A stretch of 64,000 nucleotides of DNA from Lottia gigantea (taxonomy: Eukaryota; Mollusca; Gastropoda; Lottiidae). Position numbers and translations under genes: made by a program. How positions within the stretch are numbered: position 1 is the stretch's first letter; each line of letters begins with the position of its first letter. Below are positions 47,201-59,945 of this stretch, piece after piece. The DNA lies in assembly GCF_000327385.1 (NCBI RefSeq), contig NW_008709716.1, positions 1,494,957 to 1,558,956 on the forward strand, given 5' to 3'. A model generated the notes under the pieces. It worked only from the letters and a program-made list of their open reading frames with translations, ran no database searches and was not told the DNA's origin.

Positions 47201-50200
47201 TTGATACGATGTATGTTACATCAAGATGCTGACAAAAGACCTAGTGTCAATAAAATATTACGAGAACCATATATCAAGAAAAATATTGCCATATTTTTAG
47301 AAGATACAAAAAAAAGGTCAGTGTAAACATGGTTTTGTGTACCAAAGAACTGATGAAATGTGAAATGTAAATTTGCTATATAATGTTCCTATTACAATAA
47401 ATTATAGAAGCAAGTTACTTAAAGAGTGTTTGATGTTTCAGCATAGGTTGTAGGTCTTCTTTGTGTACTTGACAAGTTGAAACATAATTATATATACAAA
47501 TTTTTGTAATATTTCAGTCGCCGTCCATCTAGTGCTAGTAGAAGTAGACCAAGTTCTGCATCATCCAGTCGATCAGTTGCTTCAAATGTTTCCTCAGCAC
47601 CTTCTCATGCCTCCCCATCACCTAATATCATTTCATTGTCACCAAGCACTGATCCTGTAGTACCATCACAACATAGACCTTCATCTTCGCATAGTAGACA
47701 GTCTGTACAGGAACCTGTGCATAGCTCACAAGTTCATATAGATCCATCAAGATCACCACCAAGACAACTGCATTCAAGACAAATATCACCACAATCTAGA
47801 CAGTCACCACAGTTAAATAAGAAGTCCCCGCCACATCAGACCTCACCATCTAAGACACCAGTAGAGAAATCATTGCCAGGTGGTCAAGATTTTCCTGACA
47901 GTGTAAGTGTTGAATCAAGATCAAGTGAAATGAGACCAGGCAGTAGGTCAAGGAAATCATCAAGATCAGATACAGATTTAGATAGTAATAGTGATATAAG
48001 ATCATCTAAAGATAGTATACCATCATTAAGAAACTCAGGAGATTGCAGTGATGCTCAATCTACTTTAAAAGATGAAGATGATAGTCAACAGGTATAGTTC
48101 ATTTTCTAGACCCTATCTGATTTAATATAGCCATTGCTAAATAAGCAAATAAAGTACCTTGTACATGTTTAATAAAGGAGAACTTTCATATTTCATGTAG
48201 ACTGGTTTTGTTATTTGTAGTTTTTGTTTGTCTATTGTAGTCTGTAGTCTGTCCTAAGAAAGATGTTAAGAAGAAGAAGTTTTTAAGAAATCATATAAAG
48301 AATAGAGGTGATAGTTTAGATGATGATAAAAGTGAAGTGGATTCTATATGTAGTAGTAAATCTAGTAAAACTATTTTTGATAATGTAAGCATCTACTAGT
48401 TATATTGCACTTTATAAAATTTTTCTACCGGTATTTTGATAAAAGCTTGTGTTCTTTTATCTTGTACAAATAATATGGCTTTGATGACTCATTTATGAAA
48501 ATTCGTTCACTAACATTTGACTCGTTTTATTCAAATTCTAATGACAATTTTACAGCCAAAACCAGTTGCTAGACACCGTCCTTTACCTAAGCCACCAATT
48601 AAGATAGAGGAAGATGGTAACATACCTAAACAACGAGAAGATAACAGAAGCAAAGCTAAATCTAGTGATTCTTCATCCAGATCATCCAGTATATCTAGTT
48701 CTAAAGAAGATGGTGATGTTGAACCAACTCCAAGGGTAATGTGATGGTTTTTTTTTATGTGCTTTGGTCAAAATGAAGCGAGAAACAATTATAGCCTGCA
48801 TAATAAACTTTCTATCATCTTTATTTCAGAGTTTACCAAATCTATCAGCTAGAGAAAGAAGGAGACAGAAAAACCCAGCCTCAATGTGTCAGTATATTTT
48901 CATTATCTAAATTTATGATCAAATGAATATAGACTTTAACATGTTGAGCTTTCTTCACTTCTTATATATGCTGATATAAGCTTTAAGGTAAGTAACTTAA
49001 ACACAATACACTTATTTTGCTTTTCTTCAGCTGCTGAAAATCCAAATTCAGCTAGAATAAGATTGCGAAAATTACCAGAAAGACATGGATCAGAACGTAT
49101 AACAAGATCAGAGAAAGCTGATAGTGTAAGTAAATCATACACCTCAGTGACCAAGGAATCTTAGTTCTAAGTGCCAAAAAACTTGGAAAGTCTGAAAATG
49201 GTGATACATGCCCTTTAAGCTTAAACATTCCAAAAGTGTAGTTTGTGTAGCAAAATCCAACAAGGTATTTGTTTATTTTTGGAATTATTATGGAAATAGA
49301 TGATTTTCAAAACTTTGGCAGTGCACTAAAAATTCAGAAGTAATGTAATGAGATTTAATAACATCACAAATCACAATACAAACTCAAACTATAATTTGAT
49401 TGTATAATAATAAGATTTGAAATATTTGTAGACTGAACCAGTTAGAGCTATACATCCTATAATGAAGAAACCAATCAGACAGCCCTCTATTAATGATGAT
49501 ACTAGTTCATCATCAGAAGAATTACAACCAAAACAAGATAGTAAAGAACAGGCTAAAAGAAGGTTAGCAACAAACCTCTCACTTATTTGTTTTAAATTGT
49601 ATCTTTAAAACATAAAAAATCAACATTTCTCATGTCAACTGCTGATTCACATTCATCAAGATAAATTTTGTTGTTGTAATTGCAAAATGATTTTCCAACT
49701 AGTCAGATTGCTGACTAAATTTAAATTTGCTTACAAAGTATGATAATGTCAATGGTGTGCTAAGGTAGACTAGATTTAGCAATTTGAACAGATTGCCAGT
49801 TGGTTGCACTCTTTGAAATCTAGTTGCTCCAATCACAAAGTCAATCTTAAAACATCCTGATAATTTTTATGAAAGCAAATATTGATTTATTTCACATATT
49901 CTGTTTCTTTAAATCTGTATCTATTCTACTATCTCTTCTTACACAATCACCTTTATACTTTTCAATTTTTAATTATCACACTACTTAAAGGTATTGTAAA
50001 GAAATTCTTTAAACTGTTTTAATGTGTATTATGGACACTGTTAGCTTCAATGTGCACAATTCCAATTTTTTCAGATGTTATTGGTTTTTATGTCTTAGCA
50101 ATCTTAGAGGTTCATTAGCAGCTTATGCAATAGTGGTGTTAAAGAATTATACAATTACAGGAACCTCAATAATCTGAATGAAAATTGGAATGAGGCAAAT

Positions 50201-53200
50201 AGAACCTTTAAATGGCCCAATACACACAAAAAAATCTAGAAAACAGCTTTAATATCATATACTAGTTTAGAGGGAAAGGCCAGATTTTTATAGGCCCACA
50301 TGAATTTGGGGGCGTACATTGTCTTCACCCATGTCCGTCCATCTGTCCGCAATTGCTCGTAAACACTCTATAAAGCACAATTCTTAACTGATTTTGACAT
50401 AACTTGGTGTGGGTGTTCGTTATCATTGAAGAATAAACCCTATTGAAATTCAGAAAATTATTTAGTATGAGTTATTGCCTTTGTTCTTGAAAATGCGTTC
50501 AATTTCTAGCGCTTAAACACTCTAGAAGGCACGATTCTCGACAGATTTTGACGAAACTTGATGTGAGTGTTTGTAATCACCCAAGTAAGAACCCTATCGA
50601 AAATAAGAAAAATCAAAAAAATATATATATAATATATTTTTATTTAAAATTAAAGCTGCCATTGGGCATATGTTATCTTGTCTGGCAAGCTATCTTTTTT
50701 CATATTTTGAATTGGATCTGACAGTTACAAACAGTGTTGTCTGTGGCTTAATGTTGTTAAACAAAGAGAAAATATAAATGAATATTGTGCTGAAGACTGT
50801 ATTTTGTGTGTAGAATTAAGACTCCCTGATATTTCACTGAAAAGTCTGACTAGAATCTGTTTATTGTTGTAGATATCAAACTTATGTTATAGATACTGAA
50901 TCACAAGATGTTTGTGCTTGTCACCCTGCCAATAGGTATATCACAATCTATATTGTTTTCAATCTGATGGTGATGGAAAGTTACTTGCATGAAGATGCTG
51001 AAATTTACCCTGTAGGCCTACCTGCATGCCTTTTAAATGGCCAATAAGGGAGAATTTGATCATTATTTTATTTTCGTTTACCTTGTGTCCCAAAACCTGT
51101 CCTCAGGCTTCAATTTTTATACTCCCACATTAAAATCTCTAATTCTTCATTGATTCTTTAAGATATGATTTGCTGGGATGATCAGAACATTATTTGTATA
51201 ATAAAAGATATAATTTTGATCAATTTTGAACTGCTGTGTACAGGGCCTAATTAATGTTCTCTGTGTTAAAGTCATATACAACACATTATTGTTCATATAT
51301 TTATTCCAGTGGAACACGTCCACACATTATGGTGGCCACACATGAAGTGACGCTACAACAGTCCCGCACGCCAAGCATGCACGTGCAGGCTACTAAATAT
51401 TCATGACATACTTAATATTCATATTACATCACATGCTCATAACACTTCTCTGTGTGTTTCTCTTTTGCTAAGCTGTTTATTTTAGATGGCATTTTTGAAA
51501 GGATGCAAATTTAGAATAAAGAAAATTTCTGCTGTTTAAGTTCTGCAAGAAATATTGAAAAAAGTTTTTTATGCTCTTCATGAATTGAGCTTGAAACTAT
51601 CTATCTATAGTTTGTATGACAAAACACTATGTTTGCAAAATCCTTGTGTAACTGCAAAAACATTCATATGTTGTGTAAATTACCCACAAATTGTGCTAAA
51701 AAGGTTTGCTGATCCCTTTTCATTTCTTAAATGCCATGATAAAATCCACATTTAACTTAAGTACCCACATTAGTCACAATTCCTATCTATTGTTAACCTT
51801 TCTGACCCTATTTTCACCAAGAGTTTGTTATATTAAACTGTTTAAGAAATTTTCTCACCTTGCATGCCTATCACTTAATCTGCATCAGTTGTATCACCAT
51901 GACCCTCTGGACTAGATGCAATATATAAATATGAACGGTTTATCACCTTAAAGATAATCAACTTCAATGTTTCTCTCATAAATGGACCACTGTCTATAAA
52001 ACTCTACTTTCTACAGAATCTTTAGTATAAAGTGTAAGTTTTCTTTGATGTCACTGACATTGTTATTGGTTGTTTTCATAAAGTTAATATATTTTATTTT
52101 GAAGTGATGCATAAACTTACATTGCAGAGAAAGTAAAGAAATGAATAATTTTATTAGTTTATTAAATACAACATTACATCAAGAAAAAGTTGGTGATGAT
52201 AAGTCTGATGATGAAGCTACTATAGAAGAAGAAACATTAAAACCTATAGAGGAGATTGAAGAAGATATATTTGATGAACCAAAGTCTAACAGTGACAACT
52301 TACAACAATCAGATAATAATTATCTAGATAATACCATACCTAAATCTGTCTCAATGCCAAGTATTGAAACTTTAGCTGATACATCCAGATTGATGCAAAG
52401 AATACAACTTTTACATACGTAGGTTGAATAGTCATAGATTATTTCACTACATTTAGGCTAGTTCCTTTGAACACCAGTTGTTCTTTACAAAGAAGCTGGC
52501 CTGGTCAGGATTTTGTCATGTTGAGAGTTCAAGTCAATTAGAGAGAATCAATGTCGAATATAAAAGTTTGATTGCTCACGGTAAATTACCGTCGGTAATA
52601 TAACAGCAAAATCATATGTTATGTAGCCACCAAATTTGTTTCAAACTTCGAATAGGATGTTATGATTATATTGATTATATTTTGTTTTTTAACAGTGATT
52701 GTGTAAAGGGAGTAGGTGTAGAAAGATTAAAAAGAGCCTATGATATTTTAAATAACATAGAAGATGATGAAGTTGAAGTAAGTCTAAAAGGTTTTATATT
52801 TATGTGATACATTTCTCCTGTATTCATATTAGTACTAGCTTTAAATTTAAGCTATATTGCAGTATTAAGAGAGAGGAAGTTCATAGAAACCTGTCGAGAT
52901 CAATAAAGAAATCTGCTAAATGATAAGGCAGAGTTTACATAGTTTGTACTTAGTTTTGAACATAAAATACAATACCATTAATCTACAATAATCTAATAAA
53001 TATTAAGTTTTCTTTTTGAAGTGCAAAACATTTCTTGACATTTTTTTTTTCTTGAAACCACTCTTTGTTTCTTTCACGTTATGTGCTGTTCAATGTTAAT
53101 TCCTATTTTGTTTTGTTTTAGCCCAAATTGGTAGCATTGCTTGGTAAAGATGATTTTGATGAATATGCTGGTAAAATCTGGCAATTGAAGTTTTGTGAAG

Positions 53201-53223
53201 AATCATTATTTACTGCTATATAG
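44252..53223 (+). CDS. NEK4: NIMA-related serine/threonine kinase NEK4
   Basis: Fifteen exons: 44252-44347, 45045-45311, 46158-46355, 46881-46988, 47159-47316, 47518-48091, 48241-48384, 48556-48735, 48830-48887, 49031-49125, 49432-49562, 50873-50935, 52128-52418, 52696-52777, 53122-53223. All are GT-AG with matching phase, giving 848 aa (human NEK4 is about 840). The start MSLEDF is chosen over an in-frame ATG 33 bases upstream because it aligns with the NEK4 N terminus. The kinase domain is intact: glycine loop [12 protein letters not shown] lysine, [11 protein letters not shown] in place of DFG as usual in NEKs, [30 protein letters not shown] long Ser/Arg/Pro-rich low-complexity linker and a C-terminal region ([15 protein letters not shown]) follow. 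NEK4 works in cilia, microtubule stability and DNA-damage checkpoint signalling. Polyadenylation signals: AATAAA at about 53519 and 53619. Confidence 0.96.
44650..44692 (+). repeat. SINE 3'-end fragment
   Basis: The words AGGACATCAAACTCCATTCA and TTTCATTTCAATTT match only the last 35-40 bases of the SINE at 40.1 kb. It lies in the first intron of NEK4. Confidence 0.6.
45869..46094. mobile_element. Palindromic MITE, 226 bp, in a NEK4 intron
   Basis: The ends are near-perfect inverted repeats of about 70 bp (AGGAATGAATGTGGATCTTG and its inverse), flanked by TA on both sides (45867-45868 and 46095-46096). Inside, a block of about 75 bp containing GACCCGCTTCGCCGGGTC, itself a small hairpin, is present twice in tandem. 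A fragment of the same family (AAACCAGCGTTTATTTTCC) lies at about 45525. The right end is 63 bp before NEK4 exon 3. Confidence 0.82.
50285..50640. repeat. Dispersed repeat in a NEK4 intron (GTCCGTCCATCTGTCCG type)
   Basis: It starts near AGGCCCACATGAATTTGG and includes CATGTCCGTCCATCTGTCCG, then two related blocks containing AACACTCTA and GATTTTGACRWAACTTG. A related copy lies at 55558-56205. Class uncertain; possibly a non-autonomous DNA element. Confidence 0.55.
51310..51406 (+). other. Possible alternative terminal exon of NEK4
   Basis: After an acceptor (TATTTATTCCAG) the frame continuing from exon 50873-50935 stays open for 32 codons (starting [14 protein letters not shown]) and then meets TGA at 51404-51406. 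No donor is needed, so it would make a shorter NEK4 without the C-terminal region. It is locally richer in G+C than the flanking intron. It may equally be chance. Confidence 0.4.
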
Positions 53224-54446
53224 TGGCTGGTTTCATATTAACCAATAGAACAGTATTTTAAGCCTATCAAAGTCTCTGACATTAGACTGACAAGGAATTA
53301 TGTTTAAACCACATTATCACTATGCTTACATTGTCCAAGCCTAATTATCCTAATGGGCATACACTATATTTGTATATTGCACTTGCACTCTACAAATTAA
53401 GTTTTATCTCTTTCGAATTAATTTTATAAAATTTAGTTAAAAACTTATGTTATGTAAATATTCAAACAGATAAAAATTATGTTTTGTATAAATATTAATT
53501 AGTAGGCATTATAATGTTAATAAAATTTTAATGTATTTATTATCATATATTGTATTGTAAGTAAGAATGTTTAAACATTGTAATGTAATAGACATTATTG
53601 TATATAGAAACAAATAGCAAATAAAATATATTAAAAATACATTTTCATTTTTCAGAAAAGTGGAAACAGGTCTACTTTTGAAATTTTGTTACATTAATGT
53701 TATACATGGATCCATGTTTTGACAGAACGAAAATAGAGAATAAACCAGCCTTGGATCATGACAATCCATTCAGCTAAAGCGTCTAGTTGTTCGAATGGGA
53801 CAAAAAACGAGGTCTGTGTACTACAGGCTGTGCATGTAAGAGATCCCTGAATGGTTGGAAATTCAAAACGGGGTACAAATAGGGGGCATCTGTCATGGCT
53901 GAAATTCATAACGCGGCCCAATAAAGTGGGGTACAATTGGGGATGCATACCATTTTTCTTGAGAGAGAAGCATATTATATCCTCATTGCTTGTCAGGGAA
54001 TATTTTGAACTACTTAGGGTTTTAAATGGAAATTTTTCTCTCATTTCATAAATATACAAAATATATTTCAAGGTTATGCCAGTTGTCTTAGAATGTATCC
54101 GGGTCCATAGAAATATAAGGTTCAGTGATTTTACAATTGAAATAGACGCACATCCCTTCTAGAAAATTCAAGTGACAACTGAAAATTCCCCTCTGACTCT
54201 GTAATATGATGTTTACAAAAAATGACTTTTTTTTTTTTTTTTTGACTTTTCTAGTGGTTAACATTTTCATCAACCCAAAGGCAAACCAAGACTCTCAGTA
54301 GTGATTTGTAGTTGATATTTCAATTCATATGAAAATGATTGCCGTTATTAAAATTACATGTATGTCTATAATAATACATGTATTACGGATTGTCAAGATT
54401 TTACTTTCAGTTTATTCCGGTAGGTGGTGTTACACAAGCGTAACTC
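53224..54446. other. NEK4 3' UTR and spacer to ARPC4
   Basis: Two AATAAA signals lie at about 53519 and 53619. A degenerate SINE piece follows at 53768-53880. A poly-T run is at about 54227-54243. No further gene was recognised. Confidence 0.5.
53768..53880 (+). repeat. Degenerate SINE fragment
   Basis: Matches the middle of the SINE at 40.1 kb: AAAGCGTCTAGTTGTTCGAA, then GTGTACTACAGGCTGTGCAT, then GAGATCCCTGAATGGTTGGA. The 3' third is absent. Confidence 0.65.
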
Positions 54447-54455
54447 ACTTCCGGG
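54447..54455 (+). promoter_or_regulatory. ETS-like motif just upstream of the ARPC4 start
   Basis: ACTTCCGGG lies 15 bases before the start codon. A related TTCCGG stands at about 54415. ETS-type CTTCCGG motifs near the start site are common in housekeeping promoters, so this probably marks the ARPC4 core promoter or leader; function is inferred. Confidence 0.3.
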
Positions 54456-54469
54456 TAAAGCTTGACAAG

Positions 54470-57400
54470 ATGGTGGGTGTTTTCTCTTAATTTCTAAATT
54501 TTCATAGTATTTGTTTTGTTTTTTATCTTTTTGGGTTTAGACACTGGAAATGAAGGAACAGTCTATAGGGAGTAGAACTTACGTTTTGATTTGTATTTTA
54601 AAGTATTTTGCGTTTCTTGAAAGCATTATTTCCAACTTCCTCTTCCTTAATTAAAATAAAGGCACAACCCTACATTGGCTACAAATCTTTACTGCACGAG
54701 AGGAAGTCTGACTCACTCAAGACTCATAGCAAATTAGATTCATTTTCGATGAAGATTTAAGAATGATATGGTGAAGCATAAATGCAGATTCTTAAAGTTA
54801 ATAATGCTTTTTCAATCGGTTTTCCCGTCAGTGATAAAGCCTACAGATTGGAGGGGCTGACCACTGTCATTATAATTTATAGTCCAAAACACTGCCTCTA
54901 TTCCAGCCTCTGATAGATATTTTGACAGTAATAAAAAAAAATAGGCCATGTTTCATGTAGGATTTTCAAAATTTCCGAAAAGATATTGAATATCGCCTGT
55001 CTCTGTGACCCCCCAACTTTTGGCTTTGCACACATTTTAAGATGACCGACGAGAGATCAATTAATGGTGTAGGGGGATTATATGCTATCTAGGTAAATAA
55101 ATAAGTGAACTTTCAAAAAAGAGATCGGAGGCTGGAATAGTGGCAGAGGTTTTGGTCTACTGTCAGTAGGCCTACTACTGACATGGCAATTGCATTTAGA
55201 TGCATGGATGGGATATTTAACCAAGGCCCCATGTGATACAGACTGTCCATGTTAAAGATCCTTAGACAGGCGGAAATCGAAAAAATATTAGGCTAATGTG
55301 GCTGTCGTGGCAAAATTTCCTTCATTGCACACTGCGTGGTGCTGCCTGTCTTCATTTGCCAAATTAGGTGCAAAAGAGTAGGACAGTAGTAAGACTCATT
55401 TGATTTTTTAAGTTCTTATATATACAACAGAACCTTTTTATAAATCAATAAAACTAAGTAATAGATTTTTGGATTATAAAGGGATTATGTTGTATATGAA
55501 AATATTTTTGTCCACTGATTAATATGCTCTTATTGGCCAAGTTTGAGTAGTTAAAGTTTTGTACGCCCACATCTCTCTTTATGGACGTATATTGTTGGCC
55601 CCCCCTGTCGGTCCGTCCGCCCGTCAGCATTTGCTTGTAAATGCTCTAAAAACTATATTTTTTGATGGAATGTGTATACATATTCATAAAACGAAGATCA
55701 AGTTCGAATTTGAGCTATTTTCGACTGTTAGAAGCAGAGTTATTGCCTTTGCCCCAAAATCTTGAACATGCTATGACTCTCTTAGTTTTCAACCGATTTT
55801 GATGAAACTTAAAATGGATGTTATTGGACCTAAATCGAAAGGTTTGAGAAAGTTAAGTTTACTTCTGATAAAAGTTAAGGCTTTTTCAAGATTTAGGCCT
55901 CTTACGTCAGTTTTGAGGAGTTATCGCCCTTTAACCTCTATACAGTAAGTGCTTCTATCAACATCAATTGCACGGAAACACTCTAAAAAGTAAAGTGTTT
56001 GAAGGAATCAAATGAAATTTGGTATCTGCATACATATTCATGATACGAAGTTAGAAATTGAGCTATTTTCGACCGTTAAAAGCAGAGTTATCTTGAATAT
56101 GCTATTACTCTCTTAGTTTTCAACCGATTTTGATGAAACTTAAAATGGATGTTTCGTTTTTATCATCCGCATGCCGTGGTGGGCGTATATGGCTGTGGTC
56201 CACTATCTTTTGTGTATTCTAAGAGGTATCTCGTAAAGTGAAGAACTGATACACTAATAGCACCCGTACAAGCTTCATTCATAAAATGTAGTGAATGTCA
56301 CACAAAGTGTACCCCAATAAGTTTGAGATTCATGAGTAGTTTTGCTACCTATTAATGAAATTTGACTCTGATGATAAAGGCATGATCATGAAGTTCATGA
56401 TGAAAGGAATGAATCTCCTATCTCAGCAAACACCTGGTTTTGTCATAAATTCCCATATTATCAGCTGGTAATGGTGAGAAGATTGCTAGATGGAATAATT
56501 CTCTATTTTACAGGCAGCTACATTAAAACCCTATTTAAATGCAGTACGCAATACAGTTACAGCAGCTATGTGTGTTCAAAATTTTGACTCTCAAGTTGTA
56601 GAACGTCATAATAAACCAGAAGTAGAAACGAAGTAAGTTGTTTACTGTTTTATTAGGAAATTTAACTAGCGCTTCTGTAATTCCATATAAGATTTATTTG
56701 ATCTATCATGGAATCAATTTTTTTTATCTGTTTGTTTTATTCAACCTAGTCAAACTCTTTTAAATTCCAATTAATACCTTGATGTCATTTGGCTGTCTTG
56801 TTAAAATATTGTACGACACCTGTCTACAGGCTTAAAATATCCCTTTCATCTCCCTTGTAAGAAGCAAATATATGTACAGCCAATCAGATACTTTATTAAA
56901 GAAATGACTGACGATTGGTTACATACTTTCTATTGAAGGTTCTGATTGGTTGTATTTGCAAAAATACAATTTAATCAAACCGCTGCATTTACCAACTTTT
57001 ATGAGGAAAACCTTATGATGGAAAGGTATTAGACAAATTTAGTTATTCCTTGACTTTGTGTAATTAAAAACAATCAGTGGGTCTTTCAGAGTTGATTTTC
57101 TATTAATTTATCAGTTGAAAAGTTATATAAAAAAAAGTAATGACTGTAAGACAGTCTAAATACTTACAGCAAGTTGCCTTATTTGACACTTGATTCATGG
57201 GTGTATTGATGATCTAAACCTATTTTTTAGATCGAGTAAAGAGTTATTATTACAGCCTGTTATTATTAGTAGAAACGAAAAAGAAAAAGTTTTAATAGAA
57301 GGGTCTATTAATTCATTACGAATAAGTATAGCCATCAAACAAGTAAGGTTTTCTTATTATTTTTAAAACAGAGAACAATCATTTTCACAAATCTGAAAGC

Positions 57401-58206
57401 AACAATGATGAATGAAAATTTCTTACTCACAAAAATATAGATATGTATATATAGATATATACATTTTCATTTTGTTGTGACCCCTGTGGGTCAGTCTACA
57501 ATTTTCTCTTAAGATTTCTAAAATGAGCAGCGGTTGGTATGCTAAGAGGTAAATTGGACAAGTTTGTGGTAACAATGCACAATATTGTCCTGATTTTTCG
57601 TCTGATTTTTTGGTACACTGTCTCAGTTCAAATTTATGCTCCTTTAATCACACAAAAGCTTACTTCTCAACTTCTGCAACCTGTCTTTAATTATAGGCTG
57701 ATGAAATAGAGAAAATTTTATGCCATAAATTTATGAGATTTATGATGATGAGAGCTGAAAACTTTTTCATTTTACGACGTAAACCAGTTGATGTATGATA
57801 GAAACCTTTTGTTATTTCAAATAAAACATATTTTTTTTATTTCAAAACTCAGAAACATTATCTGTAATTTGTATTTGTATTCTATATCTTATATCAATTT
57901 CATTGTAAAGTTAAATTTCTCCTTGTTACCGGAAAGACAATTAATATGGATGGAATGACAATTAATAGGGAATGAAATTGAGTATTGATGTTAAGATTGT
58001 CCTGTTAACTATAGTTTAATATGTTCCAGGGTTACAACATAAGTTTTCTTATCACAAATTTCCACTCAGAACAAATGTACAAACATAAACTGGTAGATTT
58101 CTTAATAACATATATGGAGGAAATTGATAAAGAGATAAATGAAATGAAGTTGGCTGTCAATTCCAGAGCTAGAATCAGTGCTGAAGAATTTTTAAAACAT
58201 TTTTAA
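54470..58206 (+). CDS. ARPC4: Actin-related protein 2/3 complex subunit 4
   Basis: Exons: 54470-54472 (start codon only), 56514-56632, 57231-57342, 57697-57792, 58030-58206, with GT-AG borders and exact phase. The sum is 168 aa, the family's exact usual length, which supports the one-codon first exon. The protein reads [112 protein letters not shown] and ends AEEFLKHF, nearly identical to vertebrate ARPC4. It is a core structural subunit of the Arp2/3 complex and, with ARPC2, forms the backbone that contacts the mother actin filament at branch points. The 2-kb first intron holds several mobile-element remnants. Confidence 0.97.
54808..55405 (+). repeat. SINE split by a DNA element
   Basis: The left part 54808-54861 (TTTTTCAATCGGTTTTCCCG to GAGGGGCTGAC) and the right part 55178-55405 (CTGACATGG to the GTAAGACTCATTTGAT end) are collinear with the SINE at 40215-40500. 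The 316 bp between them are foreign, and CTGAC is repeated at the junctions as a target duplication. Confidence 0.75.
54862..55177. mobile_element. Inverted-repeat DNA element inserted in a SINE, 316 bp
   Basis: Subterminal inverted repeats of about 35 bp match: AGTCCAAAACACTGCCTCTA then TTCCAGCCTCTGAT on the left, and ATCGGAGGCTGGAATAG then TGGCAGAGGTTTTGGTCT on the right. The outermost ~25 bp match poorly. It is flanked by CTGAC on both sides (54857-54861 and 55178-55182). No coding capacity; superfamily unassigned. Confidence 0.7.
55558..56205. mobile_element. Dispersed inverted-end repeat in ARPC4 intron 1
   Basis: It starts GTACGCCCACATC and ends with the near-inverse GTGGTGGGCGTATA. 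Inside, a block (GTTTTCAACCGATTTTGATG, then AAACTTAAAATGGATGTT) occurs twice, and GTCGGTCCGTCCGCCCGTC marks its left part. It is related to the repeat at 50285-50640. Confidence 0.6.
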
Positions 58207-59945
58207 CTTAATCAATTTATGTAATATATAATAAGTAAGTAAACTGGTTTTCATTTTTTTTTATGATAAGTGATGTAGAAGAAAGCCTTATGAAAAATGA
58301 TTCAGATTGCTGAAATTTAGTTTTTGGCAAATTATAAAGTTATTATTTAAAAAACAATATATCACTTTAAAATGAATCAAAATCTATTGTGAAACTCTGA
58401 GTAACAACATTTTTTTAGTTTCTGTTCTAATATTTGTACATTTTATGTATTGAACACTATTTATTTTAACAGTCAAAATATTATACTATTGTATCCTATC
58501 AACTGTATTATAAGCTCAAATTTTTTGCATAAGATGTAGAATGAAAATATAACGATTATATTTTGGGGCATTGCATTCATATAATTAATAATATGTTGAT
58601 CATGCTGATTAAAATTTATTCTATTTCAGATTTGTAATTGTACAGTATGTTTTCATGTTAAACATCATAAATTATCACATGACATGACTCTTTAGCAGAA
58701 CCTTATTTAGTCTAAATGCAAGAGGCAAAGGGATATCCTCGAAAAAAGTTATACTGTTATTACATATTTGTTGTATGATACCATTCAATATGAAAAATAC
58801 TTTTATTTCATTGTATATCAAAGTTCCAATTGAAAGCTATTCAGACGAATATTACCTTAAATGCTATATCTAGATATAGACTACTTTATACTTCTTTCAA
58901 GATAGGAAATTAATAAATGTAAAAATCCTATTACAGTGTATAGTTATTGCTGATAATATTTAATCGAGTAACAAGATGCCTCTTATAGAACATTTATATA
59001 TCTGACTTAAATCATGTATTATAGCCTAATTACATTTATTTCTTTATTTTGACTTGTTTTGTTCTATCAGTTATCACGAAAGCTATCATTGATCAATTTC
59101 TCAAATTTAAATTTTGAGTGCGTCCTATTTAAAACTTGGGGGAAAAAACCTTCAGGAGATCACATATAATCAACCGGTGTGAAATTCTTGACTTCCAACC
59201 AGTAGGAACTGAGAACAACCAAAGTCTGATGCAAAAGGCAGATGTTTGTCAGCAAAACATTGATTTCTCTTTGAAGAAAAATATATCTCAAAATCAAATG
59301 TGTTCAGTCCGTTGTCTGCATTGAATTAAAAACTTTATAAAAACATTTTTCACCCTTTACCACTCAACATTTCTTATTAATCTTTTGGTCATGTAAGGCA
59401 AAATTAATGTGACACACCAGCATATTATATGATTTAAAACAAAAAAAGTTTCGTTGGCCAGTCTGCAATAATTTTATATTGGAACAATTTTCTAATAAAA
59501 AAAAAATATTTGATTTCGAATAAGTAAATAATATTTATTGTAAATACAATTTTAAGAATAAGAAAACTATACATGTTGAAATATACAACAAGGAGATTTA
59601 ATTAGAATGTGATCATAAACAAATTTACATACAGGTCTGTACTAGCATGAAATGCAAAAAAATAATTATTACAGAAGTTCTGATAAATCACACATACCCT
59701 AATCTAATTCTTTCTTTTGTTTACATATCTTCCTCTGTTAAATTTCATTTAAAAAAGCTTATAAACCAACCACACTATCTTCAATTAGACTCTCTATTTC
59801 ATTTTATTTTCATTGCCTTTATTACGATTAAAATCATTCATTCTATCATTCAGTTATTATTAAACCTGATTCAATGGCTGCAGTGTTTTAATAGAATTGC
59901 AGATTGCTGCACACACATAATAATTCTACCTACAATAATCGTCTA
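58207..59945. other. Convergent 3' region of ARPC4 and the carrier gene
   Basis: The stretch separates ARPC4 (ending 58206, +) from the carrier gene (ending 59946, -) and should hold both 3' UTRs. No exon, RNA gene or clear repeat was recognised. Confidence 0.4.

Noticed and set aside
53700-54071. 123-codon minus-strand frame
   Set aside because: It covers a SINE fragment and simple sequence; no recognisable protein.
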